Shown: positions 52,450-64,000, counted from the first letter of the stretch. The stretch is DNA of 64,000 nucleotides from Onthophagus taurus (GCF_036711975.1 NC_091976.1:8246001-8310000), one strand, 5' to 3'. Program-made: numbers and translations. The notes: generated from the sequence alone by a model not told the origin.

Positions 52450-53954
52450 ACGAAAGCAGTTACAATTAAAATTCAGATACAACATTCTGTGTTTAGGAAT
52501 TCCTCAACAGAATAGAAAGCGCCACATAATAAAAATGGTTTTAAACGCCGCTTCAAAGAGTCGCCTGAGAGACTTCTCGCGTCAAGCGGTAAGCGATTAA
52601 ACAGTTGCTGGGACGTATATATCGGGCCCCACCAAGCACACGGATAGCTCTACGCTAGAGCTTGAAAATATGACTACTAGCTGGAGTATTTCCCCATGCC
52701 AATATACCTACAATATGTCAAAAGCGACTGGACTAAACCATAGTATGCCATTCTCGCACGTTCACCACAGCATCCTTAGTACCCAAGCCTTGTCGAAAAC
52801 CAGACTGGTTCTTAAACAACATATTATTACCTTCAACGTAATCATATATACGGTTAAAGACTGCACGCTCAAAAATTTTAGAAAAAGCAGGTAAGATACT
52901 AATTGGCCTATAATTGCCAGCATCCTGCACATCGCCTTCCTTAAAAATAGGAATTACAAACGCATTTTTCAATAAATTTGTAAATTTACTGTTTCTGAAG
53001 GTTAAGTTGATTAGCTTTGTTAATGGAAAAATCAAAACACTAATATTTTCCTTTAAACATCGCATTGAAACGCCATAGATATCTTTGGTACTACTATTTT
53101 TCGAGGATTGCAACAATTGACGCACCTCAGTTTGAGAAATCTCATCCAGCCCGAAACATTTTCTCGTGAAGAGACTCAACTAACTTTTCCGGTAAATCAA
53201 CCAAGTATCTATTTAATGTATCAGGATCAAAGGTAGCTGAAGATTTCTTTCGATGGCCTATATTGCCATTTATTACATTCCACCTAGCCTTCATCCTATT
53301 GGTTGATTGTTTTATATACTGTGAAGCTGCCTGAGTTTTGGCAGTTCCTAAAGCTGTCCTGTATTGAGAGCGAATTTGATTTTTCAGGGTTAGCAAATTA
53401 CCTGTCTTGTACTTTTCATATAAATTGCAAACAAATTGAAAGCTTTGTCTCATTTTTCTTACAGAGTCATTAAACCACATAATACCATTATCTCTATTTC
53501 TTGATTGGCATTGGCGTTCAGGATAGCTCATAGTAAAGCACTCCATAAATTTAAGATGAAAAAGCTCGAACTTGGCATTCATTTCTAAATAATCGTCATT
53601 CAAAAAATCCCAGCTTATGACACTAAATTCATTGAAAAAACTTATAGTTCCAACCTGAGTTATTGGCCGAAACACACGCACAGCATAGTCGACACGATCA
53701 ACACACTCAATTGGCAGTATAATACTCTGTGCATGATGATCCGACAGATCACAATTGACAACCTTAGCTTGGCATGTAGTCGCAGAAAAGTTAACAAATA
53801 TGTTGTCCAAACAACTATTCAATCTAGTGGCAGTATTTACTGTTTTAACATAACCATAACCGCCAAAAAGTTCACATAATGCTTGAGAGTCCCTATTCAT
53901 TCGCTTATATTTCGATAATCTCTCAAGTACTTCCGATACTATAAAGTTAAACAT
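52450..53954 (-). pseudogene. Jockey/CR1-type LINE, internally deleted
   Basis: On the - strand, the C-terminal part of an AP endonuclease (53954 down: LNSCLDNIFVNF, CDLSDHHAQS) is followed by a linker and the start of a reverse transcriptase (FVIPIFKEGDVQDAGNYRPIS, KIFERAVFNRI, NQSGFRQGLGTKDAV, to about 52745). There it jumps to the region after the reverse transcriptase (ILAWGNTPAS.HIFKLQRRAIRVLGG, 52580-52700), so the catalytic FADD-type centre is deleted. A frameshift near 53160 is also present. Dead copy. Confidence 0.8.
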
Positions 53955-54784
53955 ATTAAAATCTCCTAATGAAGACCTATAAATACTGTGATGAACGTGT
54001 ATTTTATATCAAAACACAATTTTTAAATATATAATAGAATTTTTTGGGAGCAGGTTCAAACAGAAATTCGTTAATTCAAAAATCCGACTTACACTTTTTT
54101 ATGTTTATTTACTATTTTTTTTTTGTTTCCATGACTTTTTATTTTTTGATATTAACGCCACCTCTTCATGCTATCATAAGTGATATTATTACAATACATA
54201 GAACAACAATATTGAGAGAAGATGTGTTTTACGTTTAACATGGATATTAATTTTGCAAGATCACATATTTTTTGTTGCTCTAAATTGTTCTTGTTGTTCT
54301 AGGTACTTAAAATGTTTATTTAATCATTGCGGCTTTAGTTCTTTTAAAGTTTCATATTAAAAATTAGTACTTACAACAATTAAAACAATTCAGAACAGCT
54401 GTTATTTTCACTAGAAAAACCTTAAATTTCAGTTATTGTGATATCGGACAGATTTTGTTGAATCAGTGAACCCAACCTTTAATGTAATAATAGTTTTAAA
54501 AAACTAAAAAAATATGGAATAATCTGACCATCCCAATTTTCTAAAAATCACAAGTTTCACCTTTCTCTTTCCCAACTTATAATAGTAAAACATAAGTTGC
54601 GATTTAAAGTGTATAAACTAAGTAATAAATTAATAAATAAACTAAACTAACAAATAATACAATAACTATTCGATCAGTATTACTATATCAGTACAATAAC
54701 TTATTCTAAGGTAAACTATAACTATAAATAAACTAATATCATGGAATAATATGGTTACATCACTTTGCTCATTTATAAACATAC
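53955..54784. other. Intergenic, AT-rich
   Basis: No gene or repeat pair is recognised; repeated ATAAACTA/AATAA tracts lie at about 54600-54740. Confidence 0.4.
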
Positions 54785-56328
54785 ATTCAGCAGCAGAAGT
54801 CTGCGTACAACGAACGTAGAATGCTTTAAGCGGTAAAAAAATAGTGATAATCTAATGCGATAAACTTCAACTCATATTTTTTCGGCATGTTAACAATATA
54901 TAAATTTATTAACAAAATATAAATCAATAAAATATTAACATTACTTAATAAAAAAAATTTAAACTAAAAATACTTCAAATAATGCCTATGGAAAAATCTA
55001 CGTACAAAGCAAAGCGACTAGTGTAAACCGGTTTTGTAAATAGGTGTTCTCGGTTTTAACAACAAAATAGTTGATTTCAATTGCATTAGTAAAGAATTGG
55101 AAGCTAAAAGTTAGAATGGAGACGAAAGGAAAGGAAATTGAAGTTGGAGAAAAAAAGATTATTGTAAAGCTATGGAAAGAGGGAAAAACTCTACGAGAAA
55201 TAGGAGCAACTGTAGGCAGATCACATTCCTCTATTCAGAGAGTCATTAATAACTACAAAAACACTGGAGACTACGTCTCACGACCGCGAACGGGTTGACC
55301 ATCCCTTCTAACATACCGAGAGGAGCGAAGCATTGTGCAGCAGGTACGAAAAGAACCTAGGCTGACAGCAACAAAAATAGCAGAAAATGTACAACAGCAG
55401 TTTCATAAGACAATCAGCAAAGATACAGTGAGAAGAATATTATGAAAGGCCAACTACCAGCCTTTGCTAAAGAACACCTAAATAAGCCTATAGAGTTCTG
55501 GGAGAAGGTTCTTTTTACAGATGAGAGTAAATTTTGCATCTTCGGCATTAAAGGAAAACAACTTGTGTGGAGAAAACCCGGTACTGCTCTTGATCCTCAA
55601 AACTTAAAAGCTGCTGTAAAACATGGAGGTGGTGGAGTGATGGTTTGGGGATGTATGTGCGCCAAAGGAGTAGGAAAATTGGCATTTATAACATCCACAA
55701 TGGACTATAAACTATATATGGACATTTTAAAGGAAAATTTGAAGCCAAGCACCGACAACTTGGGTTTGGGGTCCGAATACATTTTTCAACAAAACAACGA
55801 CCCTAAACATTGTGCCCACAATACCAAACTTTGGCTGCTATATAACACCCCAAAACAATTGAAAACAACCCCACAGTCACCGGACTTATATCCGATTGAA
55901 GACTCGTGGGATTTATTGGAACGCAGGATTCGTCAACATAATATAACATCGAAGGAAGTGCTAAAAAGTGTTATGATTGACGAATGGGCAAAAATCACTA
56001 GGGAAGACACGAAGAAATTAGTACAATCCATGCCGAAACGTTTAAGGGAGGTCATTAAACGTAAGGGTTATCCGACCTCCTACTAATATATTTTTTATAG
56101 AAGTCGCCTTGATCTGTACGCAGATTTTTGCATAGGCATTATTTGAAGTATTTTTAGTTTAAATTTTTTTTATTAAGTAATGTTTATATTTTATTGATTT
56201 ATAGTTTGTTAATAAATTAGATAATACAGAAAAAATATGAGTTGAAGTTTATCGCATTAGAGTATCACTATTTTTTTACCGCTTAAAGCAGACTACGTTC
56301 GTTGTACGCAGACTTCTGCTGCTGAGTG
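54785..56328 (+). mobile_element. Tc1-type transposon, 1.54 kb, TA-flanked
   Basis: The ends CATTCAGCAGCAGAAGTC and (inverted) CACTCAGCAGCAGAAGTC are flanked by TA (54783-54784 and 56329-56330). The TIRs run about 100 bp, through TAATGCGATAAACTTCAACT. The family is Tc1 by its transposase. Confidence 0.85.
55116..56086 (+). pseudogene. Tc1 transposase, broken
   Basis: The ATG at 55116 opens METKGKEIEVGEKK. The N-terminal helix-turn-helix is readable (LREIGATVGRSHSSIQRVI), then an in-frame TGA at about 55297 in the GRPR-type linker, a second helix-turn-helix (LTATKIAENVQQQFHK), a TGA and frameshift at about 55443, and the DDE core: VLFTDESKF, IFQQNNDPKHCA and SPDLYPIEDSWDLLERR (DD34E type). 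The C-terminus is complete (KGYPTSY). With one nonsense codon and one shift region it cannot be active but is young. Confidence 0.85.
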
Positions 56329-57042
56329 TATATGCACATTTGTACATTTATTTCAGTAGCTTCTTCAACTTGTACAGATTTTTTTCGTAAGTCATTAAAT
56401 AATATTTAATTGAGTTGTTTTAGATTGTTCTATGCTTTTTAATCCTTATTGTGTAATATAAAACCGCTGACACAAGAATTACTGATTGAAATTTCCAAAA
56501 ACTTTAACTTTCAAAGAGTAAAGTGCCCTTTAGAGAATTGTTCTAGTGAAAATAATAGCTGTTCCAGATTGCGTTAGTTATAATAAGTATATATTTGTAA
56601 TATGGAATTGATAATAGAAAAACTATGGTCACAGCAATCAACTAGACATTTCGGTGGCCAAACCTATTTTTAGTTATAACTTCGTAATGCTGTATCCCAT
56701 AATTTTGATTTTCTGGAACAATAACTAGAACAACTAGAACAACCCAGAACAACAAAGAAAATTTGATTTTTCCAAAAATGGGGGGCTAGTCAAAAAACCC
56801 GTTTTTTCGGTTTTCTCGCGAAGTTTATATTTTTTCGATTTGTCGCTTTGGAACAATGTAGAACAACTCTAGAACAATCTAGAACAACAATGAAAAATTT
56901 AAAAATCCAAAAATGGGGGGCTAACTTCCTGCAGTCTCTAAACACTGTTTTGTTGAGAGGCTTGAGCTCGTGTGTTGTATTGCTTGGAAGACATACAGTA
57001 CAATATCATTTTGTTCAGCTTTGTCTGCAATTGCAATATCAA
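56329..57042. repeat. Intergenic with AGAACAAC short repeats
   Basis: CTAGAACAAC/AGAACAAC-type motifs recur about eight times in 56715-56890, and CCAAAAATGGGGGGCTA occurs twice (56773 and 56909). No gene is seen. The unit could be part of an unknown repeat family. Confidence 0.5.
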
Positions 57043-57219
57043 GATGGCACCATCAAATATGAGTAATACTGTTCCAACAGGTTTATATCTAGTAAAATGG
57101 TCTAGCCATTTGCAGAACAGGTCAGTTATCATACTTCCTTTTGGGCTCGTGGAAACTGTGTGGAAACATTTTCGGCTCTATTGTGGAAAATGTAAGTTTT
57201 TGACGGACGCCTTTAAATA
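57043..57219 (+). CDS. Possible short exon, unknown protein
   Basis: ATG at 57043 (MAPSNMSNTVPTGLYLVKW) opens 58 codons; an AATGTAAGT at 57188-57196 could be a splice donor. No family is recognised. It may be the first exon of an unknown gene or a chance frame. Confidence 0.2.
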
Positions 57220-58885
57220 ATTCATGAATTTATCATTCTTTGAATAATATCATTGGCGGTATTGCGTTACATACAACACATGCCACAATCATGACATGCT
57301 CTGCATGTTCATTTCGAACCCTTATCCCCTGAATTTCCGCGAATCTCGCGGATATGTTATTCAAAACGTTATTTTTGATTTTTCGACTAAATCTGGTGGT
57401 TCTGAAAAAAGTTATGAATTTTTTACGTATTTCCGGGTGGTGCTTAGAATGTTATTCGAAATAGTGATTTTGATATTTGGAGTGAACTTAATGGATCATC
57501 AAGCTTTTTCAATACAAATATGAATTTTTCACATAATGAGAGGGTGATTTGATTTCGATCCCACATTTTTATTTAATAATAATGAATTTTAATTGAAAGT
57601 TTTTAGTTAATAAATATAATGTTAATAAATACTAATAAATTATAAATAGAGTACAACACTATTTGCTTGGTCTGCTGTAAAAATGTGAATTTCGTTTCTG
57701 AATCCGTTGCTAACTTCAACGACATCCCATGTAGGACATCTGCAAAAACACTCGAATATCCTTTAGCAGCGTAATTATTTTAGCTCTCATAATTAGTTCT
57801 AGTAGCTCTTTCATTAACGCAATGGCTAAATTACTGAAGAAAATTCTTCGTCGACACAGATTTCCCGCGGAATGTTTTGTAAAATACAATATTTGTGAGT
57901 TTGTTTGTTAGGCAGCGCACATGTTATCAACCATATCTACTGCTTCTTTTGTTTGATTATAACTTAAAATTATTTCGGGTTTATGTGATTCTTCGTCAAG
58001 TTGCATACTCAACTCTATTTAGTCGAAATGAAATTTAGCGCCATTAGCGGAATGTCAAAAATTTTTTCGAATTTTGCAATTTTCGCCGATTATGTTTTAA
58101 AAATTCGTATAAAATCCATTTCTTGGAATATGAGTTTGATAATTTTCCAATGTATTAATAAGGGTATCCTCTTTCCAATGAGTTTTTGAGAAAACAATAT
58201 TTGAAGTTTTTATAAAATTTTCGATGTTGCTATTTTCATCGATAACTTGCAAAATTCGCTATAGAATTCATTTCTTGAAGGATCCTTGTGGAAATATCGC
58301 AAATTATTAATTAAAATATCCTCTTTTTAGAGTTGCTTCGTTAGTTAAATCACCATCAAAAAAGATGGTTCATTTTGTATCTTGGATCCAAACAGGTTGA
58401 CATATCTTATCAGCTTTCTTAATAATTTCGTAATAATTAATAATTTAATTAGTAATAAAATATGCTATGCCCCATATTAAATTTATTTATAACAACTGAA
58501 TCGCTAAAATGGATAATCCCACTAAATTAAGTGTTTAAAATCTGTTCTGTTGTTAACTTAACAATACCAAAAGCACATACCAACATTTTTTAAGGCTCTG
58601 GCTACCCATTTAAAAGTATATTAGTTTCTAAACTTTTCTTTCACTTTATATATGCTAATAACTTGATGGTACGACGGTCGCTTTCAGAATGTTGTCTCCA
58701 TAATCTTGGTAATAGCGTCCAAGGTTCGAATTAGCTTTTGGGCGTAAGGGTTGCGTGTATGTTTTTACGGATGATAATCTTTGCTAGCTCCACGTTGAAT
58801 TTGATTACACAAATCTATATTTTCATGAATAATTCTCATATACTATATATTTTTTATAATTATCATGCATTTTTTTCAGGTAAAA
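57220..58885. repeat. Intergenic with degenerate direct repeats
   Basis: No gene. Between about 58020 and 58340 two diverged copies of a roughly 150-bp unit are visible (TTTTCGCCGATTATG / TTTTCATCGATAACTTG; ATCCATTTCTTGGA / ATTCATTTCTTGAA; ATCCTCTTTCCAATG / ATCCTCTTTTTAGAG). Confidence 0.4.
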
Positions 58886-59317
58886 ATGACTTCTGAAAGT
58901 AGTTCCATCTCAGATGTATCCGCTATAGAGCTTCTACCCTTAGCGAGAGATCAAGATTTTCCAAATCAAGTATTTGACCACTATAGCAGCAAAGAATCAA
59001 TTAATGAAATAAATCTCATTCAGCACAACTTAAAAGCTCTCATACGGTCACGTAAAGAACAAAGATTTATAGATTATTTTCTATCAAACGAAGCGGATAT
59101 TAGAGATAATTTTGATAGTTTAACTAGTTTCATTTTAGCTGCTTTTATATTTTGCTTAATATACTTTTATTTTAACTCTATTTTTTTTTTTTTATTTTAT
59201 GTTTTCCAATTTCCCATCTCAATTTCCAAAAATCTGATAATTAATGGAAAAATTGCTGTAACAGTTAACAAGTATTATCGAGGGAGAAAACTTTTCAAGC
59301 AGAAATTAACTTACTAG
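58886..59317 (+). CDS. Possible exon, unknown protein (about 80 aa plus read-through)
   Basis: After a good acceptor-like TTTTTTCAG (58880) the ATG at 58886 opens MTSESSSISDVSAIELLPLA, then a charged helical stretch (LKALIRSRKEQRFIDYF). From about 59135 the frame becomes a long hydrophobic, T-rich run that looks like intron read-through. No family is recognised. Confidence 0.25.
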   Translation: MTSESSSISDVSAIELLPLARDQDFPNQVFDHYSSKESINEINLIQHNLKALIRSRKEQRFIDYFLSNEADIRDNFDSLTSFILAAFIFCLIYFYFNSIFFFLFYVFQFPISISKNLIINGKIAVTVNKYYRGRKLFKQKLTY

Positions 59318-59568
59318 CCCCTGAGAGCTACACCATTAAAAGTTTAAGTCTAAATGATCTGCTTCCATTCTGTCCTCCTGCCATTTCTCTCAAACCTTCT
59401 TCCACATCCACCCATCGTTTTCTCGGTCTGCTCCTTTCTTTATGTCGCAGAGCTCTTCAACTCTCCTTGTTGTCTTCTCATCGTTAATCGAGTCCGATTC
59501 TTATAATTCTAATAATATACATGACAATATCGGCATATAAAATTTTTTTAGCCATATACATATACTGT
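59318..59568. other. Intergenic
   Basis: No feature is recognised. Confidence 0.4.
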
Positions 59569-60140
59569 GAGCGTCAAAAGAAAGTAAACACTAGTTGTTT
59601 ACTTCTAAAAACCCTTTTTACTACGATTCTGTTAACTTACAATAAAAATTTAGATACCAGAATTTACGACTATATTTGTGAGCCCCCACAAATATGGTAA
59701 ATCCCCTTTAAAGTAAAAATACCCCGATTTTTACGCGTCAAAAAAAAGTAAACAGCCCGGATCCGGTTGTTGTAATTTCATTTTATATTTAGGGAAAGCA
59801 TCACTCTTTTCGTATAAGTACTTATGCCATGACAACTTTAGATCATTTTAGAAGAAACAGCAAGTGGTTGAACGTCGAAGTTAATTGTAAATACCAAAAA
59901 TTACGCGAAATAGCAAAAATAGTGGGAAGAAATCACTGCACAATAAAAAATTTTTGAATAAATACGCAAGACACCATACTGTAGCGGATTTACAACGCGT
60001 TGGACGACCAAAGCGCCTTACATAAAGCATAGGCGAGAGCTGTGGTCAGAGAAGTGAAGAATAATCCATGTACAAGTGCGGTTAAAATAGCAAACGACAT
60101 ATCGCAGATAGCAAGCACATCCGTAAGTTCAAGTACCACA
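59569..60140 (+). pseudogene. Tc1-type transposon fragment, 5' end
   Basis: CTGTGAGCGTCAAAAGAAAG at the start is a Tc1-like end; a related motif GCGTCAAAAAAAAGTAAACA recurs at 59737. Transposase N-terminal scraps follow: LREIAKIVGRNHCTIKNFL-like helix-turn-helix (about 59900-59960), LQRVGRPKRLT and stops. The catalytic part and right end are missing. Confidence 0.6.
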
Positions 60141-60351
60141 CAGGAAAAAATCGTGTCGTGTAAAAACTTTAGAGTAGTTGGTAAAAAGAATTAGAGTAAA
60201 AATTGTAATATCACATGGTAAAAATAACTCTAATGTACACTATATTTAAAATTAATATAGAGTTCATATATTATTCACTTAATAGAGTAGTTTTTACAGT
60301 TCTCTAAAGGAGAGTTCTTTTTTACTTATGTTGGTGAAGTTATGTAATATA
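60141..60351. repeat. AT-rich stretch with TTAGAGTA motifs
   Basis: TTAGAGTA, TAGAGTAG and similar motifs recur and are also common at 63830-64000. No gene. Confidence 0.3.
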
Positions 60352-60380
60352 CAGGGTGATTCATAAGTAATGGGCCAAAT

Positions 60381-60945
60381 GGGGTCATACACACTTATTA
60401 AATTTAGAGAAAATTTTTACGTCAAACGATATATGCAAGTATATGCATGAACACAAAGTAAAAGAAATATTTTGATCAATTTTATATTTTGCGTAATTTG
60501 AAGTGAAAAATAGCAAATATTTAAACGAAATAATTTCGCGGCTTTTCTGTGACGTAGGAACCGCACTGCCTAAAACAAGTTAAATTGTCCGTTAGATAGC
60601 GCTTGCGGTGTGAGTGTCAAAACAAAACCATGGATGTAATAGAGTGTCTCTATTACATCCATGAACAAAACATAATAAACATAACCTACAAATACTCTAT
60701 CTCTTTTCAATACAACCTAAATGATGTTCATCTCATTCTCACATTTGAGCGGAGAGCAGGGGACGCAAAGGTGGATACGTACGTCATCAACGCGGGAATT
60801 TTAAAAGCGCAAATGGGTATATACATTTTCAGCAATTTTTTTAACAATGATTTTGTTCGAAAATATTCAAAAAAAAAATAACGGTAACTATATTTTTATA
60901 CAAACTTTCAGAAAATATAATAAAAAAAAAATCGTGTATGACCCC
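60381..60945. mobile_element. MITE nested in the mariner left TIR, 565 bp
   Basis: GGGGTCATACACAC and GTGTATGACCCC form its ends, and AT lies on both sides of the break in the TIR. It contains a perfect 16-bp hairpin (60629-60663, CATGGATGTAATAGAG, loop TGT). The 92-aa frame across it is not supported as a gene. Confidence 0.65.
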
Positions 60946-61610
60946 ATTGTAAATGTACGTTCAGGAGGCCAAAATAATAATATTTTCATTAACAATAATG
61001 GGTCTTAGTCTGCTCCTTACTGAGATACAGAATGTTAAAGCGAAAAAAATAAAATAGATTTTTGTTAATAGATCAGCTACTTTTCTACATAATGACTCAT
61101 AGTTTTTGTAAGGGTAAACAATAATGTGTGAGAGGATTTGAGTTAACTCGTAGATGTCGCCACATGCGCCATATGAATTAGATGAAATCAGCTACAAATT
61201 TTTTATCGCTCATTATTTTACAACATACTTGTTTAATTTGGATAGCCCCATCATTTCTGTAGAAAAAAGCTATACTTCTTTGATCTTGAAAATATTAACG
61301 ATTTTCGAGATATTTGAATTTTACTAATTCACTACACTACATTTCACGGTGGTCGACGTAGCATTAATCTGTTAAGACACAAGCATGGCATGGAATGTTG
61401 ACATTTACCTAACCGTAATTGATAATTGATAACAATATTAAACTGAAACCATAAAAAAATTACGTAATAAAACAATTTATTGTACGCCAGTTAATAAAAC
61501 GAAATACAACATTAGAACAGACTTGAACTAAGACCACTTACGACAACTGTTATCAAAACCTACATGTTAATGTTATGCGAAGTTAAATTAAATTTAAGCT
61601 TAATTATGAG

Positions 61611-62695
61611 CTACTGCAAAAGGTTTTCAACATGACCACCACCAGCATTTATACACGCATTTAACCGTTTGGTTAAGGATTGTCTGACTTTAAAAAATGT
61701 AGCAGGATTATTTCGTATTGAATTGGCTGCATCTTGAATTCTATTCCATAACTCGTCTCGTGTATTTATAGTAGGTTCAGCATAGACCATTGATTTCATG
61801 TAACCCCACACATAAAAATCATGTGGATTAAAATCGGGACTGCGAGGTGGCCACTGAAATTCACTACCACGTCCAATCCAACGGTGAGGGAATGTTTCAT
61901 TCAGATGTTCGCGCACAGCACGTGAAAAATGTGGAGGAGCACCGTCTTGCATGAACCACATATTTCTTCTTAGTTGTAATGGAAGATCTCCCAAGAGGTC
62001 GACTAAGTCATTATTTAAAAAAATTAAATATGACTCTCCATTTAAATTAGGAGGTAATTCAACTGGGCCCAGTAATGTATTGCCTATTACACCGCACCAC
62101 ACATTTATTTTAAACTCGTGCTGGAAATGTCTATCTTTTTTTAAACGAGGGTTTTCGGTTTCCCAGGCATGACTATTTCGCCAATTAAAAACTCCGCGTC
62201 TGGTAAAGGTTGCTTCATCCGTGAAAAGAATGTTATTTAGGAATGTTGGATTATTATTCAATTTTCCTTTTAGCCACTGACAAAATTGAACTCTGATTCG
62301 ATAATCTGTTGGAAGTAAATTTTGCACAGGTATAAAATGATAGGGATATAAATTTTCCTTGTGTAAAATTCTAGTCACGGATGGTTGGCTTATTCCAGTT
62401 GCTGCAGACAATCGACGAGTGCTTATTTCAGAATTTTGCGCAATTCTTACCAAAATTTCATCTTCTTGCGCGGAGTGATAATCTTAGGACGTCCTGTATG
62501 ATATTTTGGACGAAATGAACCTGTTTCACCCAATCGATTATAAATATTTTGAAATATCTTCCGGTTTGGCTGCCTTCTGTAAGGGTACATTTCACGATAT
62601 TTTCTGGATGCTGCTTGCCCAGAAAAACGTTCTTGTGCGTAAACGCATAACATGTCTCTCATTTCTTCGTTTGAAAAGTGATTATGTCTCGGCAT
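61611..62695 (-). pseudogene. Mariner-like transposase, one frameshift
   Basis: The ATG at 62695 opens MPRHNHFSNEEMRDML, a helix-turn-helix domain (DUF4817-like) with GQAASRKYREMYP and TGSFRPKYHTGRPK. A single-base shift near 62455 moves to the rest: RRLSAATGISQPSVTRILHK, then the catalytic ILFTDEATF, MWFMQDGAPPHFS and WPPRSPDFNPHDFYVWG, an Asp triad with about 36 residues between the last two. It ends NAGGGHVENLLQ. Apart from the shift no stop is seen, so this copy died recently or the shift is a sequencing error. Confidence 0.88.
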
Positions 62696-63060
62696 TTTGA
62701 TTTATGTTAGGACAAGAATGAATCAGTTTACTTAACAATAAAATGTTTTAAACTATTCATTAAACGTAAAAGCTCATTGACGTTTCATAATTCATATGGC
62801 GCATGTGGCGACATCTACGAGTTAACTCAAATCCTCTCACACATTATTGTTTACCCTTACAAAAACTATAAGTCAACTATGAGTCATTATGTAGAAAAGT
62901 AGCTGATCTATTAACAACAATCTATTTTATTTTTTTCGCTTTAACATCCTGTATCTCAGTAAGGAGCAGACTAAGACCCATTATTGTTAATGAAAATATT
63001 ATTATTTTGGCCTCCTGAACGTACATTTACAATTTGGCCCATTACTTATGAATCACCCTG

Positions 63061-63477
63061 TATAAAACATTACATTTTACACTAGACGTGTACTTTTCCT
63101 TCGGGTACTTCGTAGGCACCGCACTATTTTGCTCGGGATTACTCGTAGGTACCACGTGATCAACATGTGGTGTGATACAAGCTAAAATTTAACGGTCATC
63201 TACTAAACGAGTCGGAACTCGATACCGTGTCGAGACCTGATTTACGCGATATAGAAAGAAACAACGATTATTTTTATTTTAATTATGTTTGCCAAAATAA
63301 AACATTCATGATGTGAAATTAGTGGAACTTCCGGAAGATTTTACATACAAGTTCCTTGTGAAGATTGGTAAGTATGTGCAACTTGGTGCAACTATACATA
63401 TAGGAAACTTATAGAAGACTCATTAGATGCAGTTTTGATGGGGACTCGAAACTTTAAAATGAATTAAGTATTATATA
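63061..63477. other. Intergenic
   Basis: No gene. TCGGGTACTTCGTAGG and CTCGGGATTACTCGTAGG (about 63100-63150) are loosely repeated. Confidence 0.4.
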
Positions 63478-63656
63478 CCGTATTTTCTCGAATCTTATCC
63501 GCATTCGAATCTAATCCGCACCTCGATTTTAAAAATGCAATGATGGTAAAAAAAGTTGGTTTACCAATGTAATCCACATCCGATTGTAATCCGCATTTGA
63601 TTTTAGAGCACACAAAATTTGTAAAAAGGGTGCGGATTAGATTCGAGAAAATACGG
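63478..63656. mobile_element. Small MITE, 179 bp, TA-flanked
   Basis: CCGTATTTTCTCGAATC.TATCCGCA and its inverse form TIRs of about 28 bp, with TA on both sides (63476-63477, 63657-63658). TAATCCGCA-type motifs repeat inside. Probably Tc1/mariner-derived. Confidence 0.8.
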
Positions 63657-64000
63657 TATGTATATAAACAGAATTTAATTTTTTTAAATTTAAGTTATAA
63701 CAATATATTACAAGTAAAAATAAAAACAAATATTTTATAATTTTGATTTTTATTACAAACGTAAAACTTCCACTTCCTATTAAAAATTAACACTAATAAG
63801 TAGAAGATACACACTATTTAGTGATATTTTGTCAATTAATAGAGTAAAATTAGAGCGAATTTTTAATAATTTACACTGATTAGATTAGAAATGTATCTAA
63901 TTAGAGTCACGACAACATCTAGTTAGATTACATATAATACACTGTTATAGAGTAACGATTTTACACTATTTAATAAACACCATCTTCTCACTATTTAGTA
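63657..64000. repeat. AT-rich end of window
   Basis: No gene; it shares TAGAGTAAAA/TTAGAGT motifs with 60176-60330. Confidence 0.3.

Larger units (their letters stand above)
60352..63060 (-). mobile_element. Mariner/IS630-type transposon with long TIRs
   Basis: The ends CAGGGTGATTCATAAGTAAT and the inverse are flanked by TA (60350-60351 and 63061-63062). The TIRs continue past a MITE inserted in the left one: 60946-61185 mirrors about 62790-63032 (GTAAATGTACGTTCAGGAGG, then to TGTCGCCACATGCGCC). Without the MITE the element is about 2.14 kb. The transposase is on the - strand. Confidence 0.85.

Noticed and set aside
59135..59317. Membrane protein suggested by the hydrophobic run
   Set aside because: The run comes from a T-rich tract typical of an intron; no flanking loop pattern supports a real membrane segment.
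60603..60881. 92-aa frame at 60.6 kb
   Set aside because: It overlaps a perfect hairpin inside a MITE and starts at an arbitrary codon; no homology visible.

Overview
The window is AT-rich and looks like an arthropod genome, most probably an insect. It holds BEL/Pao, errantivirus-type gypsy, Penelope-like, jockey/CR1 and RTE retroelements beside piggyBac, P-element/THAP, Tc1/mariner, Ginger-like and Polinton DNA elements, with introns of 50-66 nt. No host gene is supported with confidence; almost every readable gene belongs to a transposable element or virus-like element. The species cannot be told from the sequence.

Layout. 1-1.4 kb: 5'-truncated Penelope-like element joined to an Asn-rich gag-like fragment. 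1.5-4.5 kb: two MITEs and the C-terminal half of a P-element transposase. 5.2-6.4 kb: mariner-type element with long terminal inverted repeats (TIRs). 7.2-11.05 kb: decayed BEL/Pao element with a micro-inversion. 12.2-15.3 kb: decayed errantivirus (pol plus env piece). 15.8-44.25 kb: a nested stack. 45-51.2 kb: RTE fragment, then a THAP/P-element gene split by a Ginger-like transposon. 52.4-64 kb: jockey/CR1 LINE fragment, Tc1 element, Tc1 fragment, mariner element carrying a MITE, and small MITEs.

The centrepiece is the stack. A roughly 1.1 kb inverted-repeat element (15788-44251) contains a piggyBac transposon (16456-43770, TTAA targets, intact 573-aa transposase). This contains a BEL/Pao LTR retrotransposon (18664-43528, 383-bp LTRs that look identical, TTAAT duplications). 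The pol gene of the BEL is split by a complete 18.6-kb Polinton/Maverick (adintovirus-like) element at 22478-41075, flanked by the 6-bp duplication ATTTGA.

The Polinton has 446-bp TIRs (8 mismatches seen) and apparently unbroken genes: protein-primed DNA polymerase B on the + strand, and on the - strand integrase, packaging ATPase, double jelly-roll major capsid protein, penton-like minor capsid protein, PLA2/pVI-like protein, adenain-type protease and several proteins of unknown role. It looks able to make virions, replicate from a protein primer and integrate.

The features most worth a second look are in the Polinton. (1) The protease has no start codon before its conserved N-terminus, and it sits in the -1 frame behind a canonical A_AAA_AAC slippery heptamer just before the stop of the PLA2/pVI-like gene, so -1 ribosomal frameshifting is likely. 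(2) UAAUG and UAAAUG stop/start junctions link other late genes. (3) The TIRs contain 13 exact AGGTCA nuclear-receptor half-sites, a 117-bp terminal palindrome and a promoter ending at the start codon of the polymerase gene. (4) There is a GC-rich hairpin with arms of about 60 bp. (5) Several genes appear to have tiny phase-1 introns, including a zinc-finger gene with a possible BC-box. (6) An extra internal TIR copy lies beside a duplicated gene with a DnaQ-like motif pattern.
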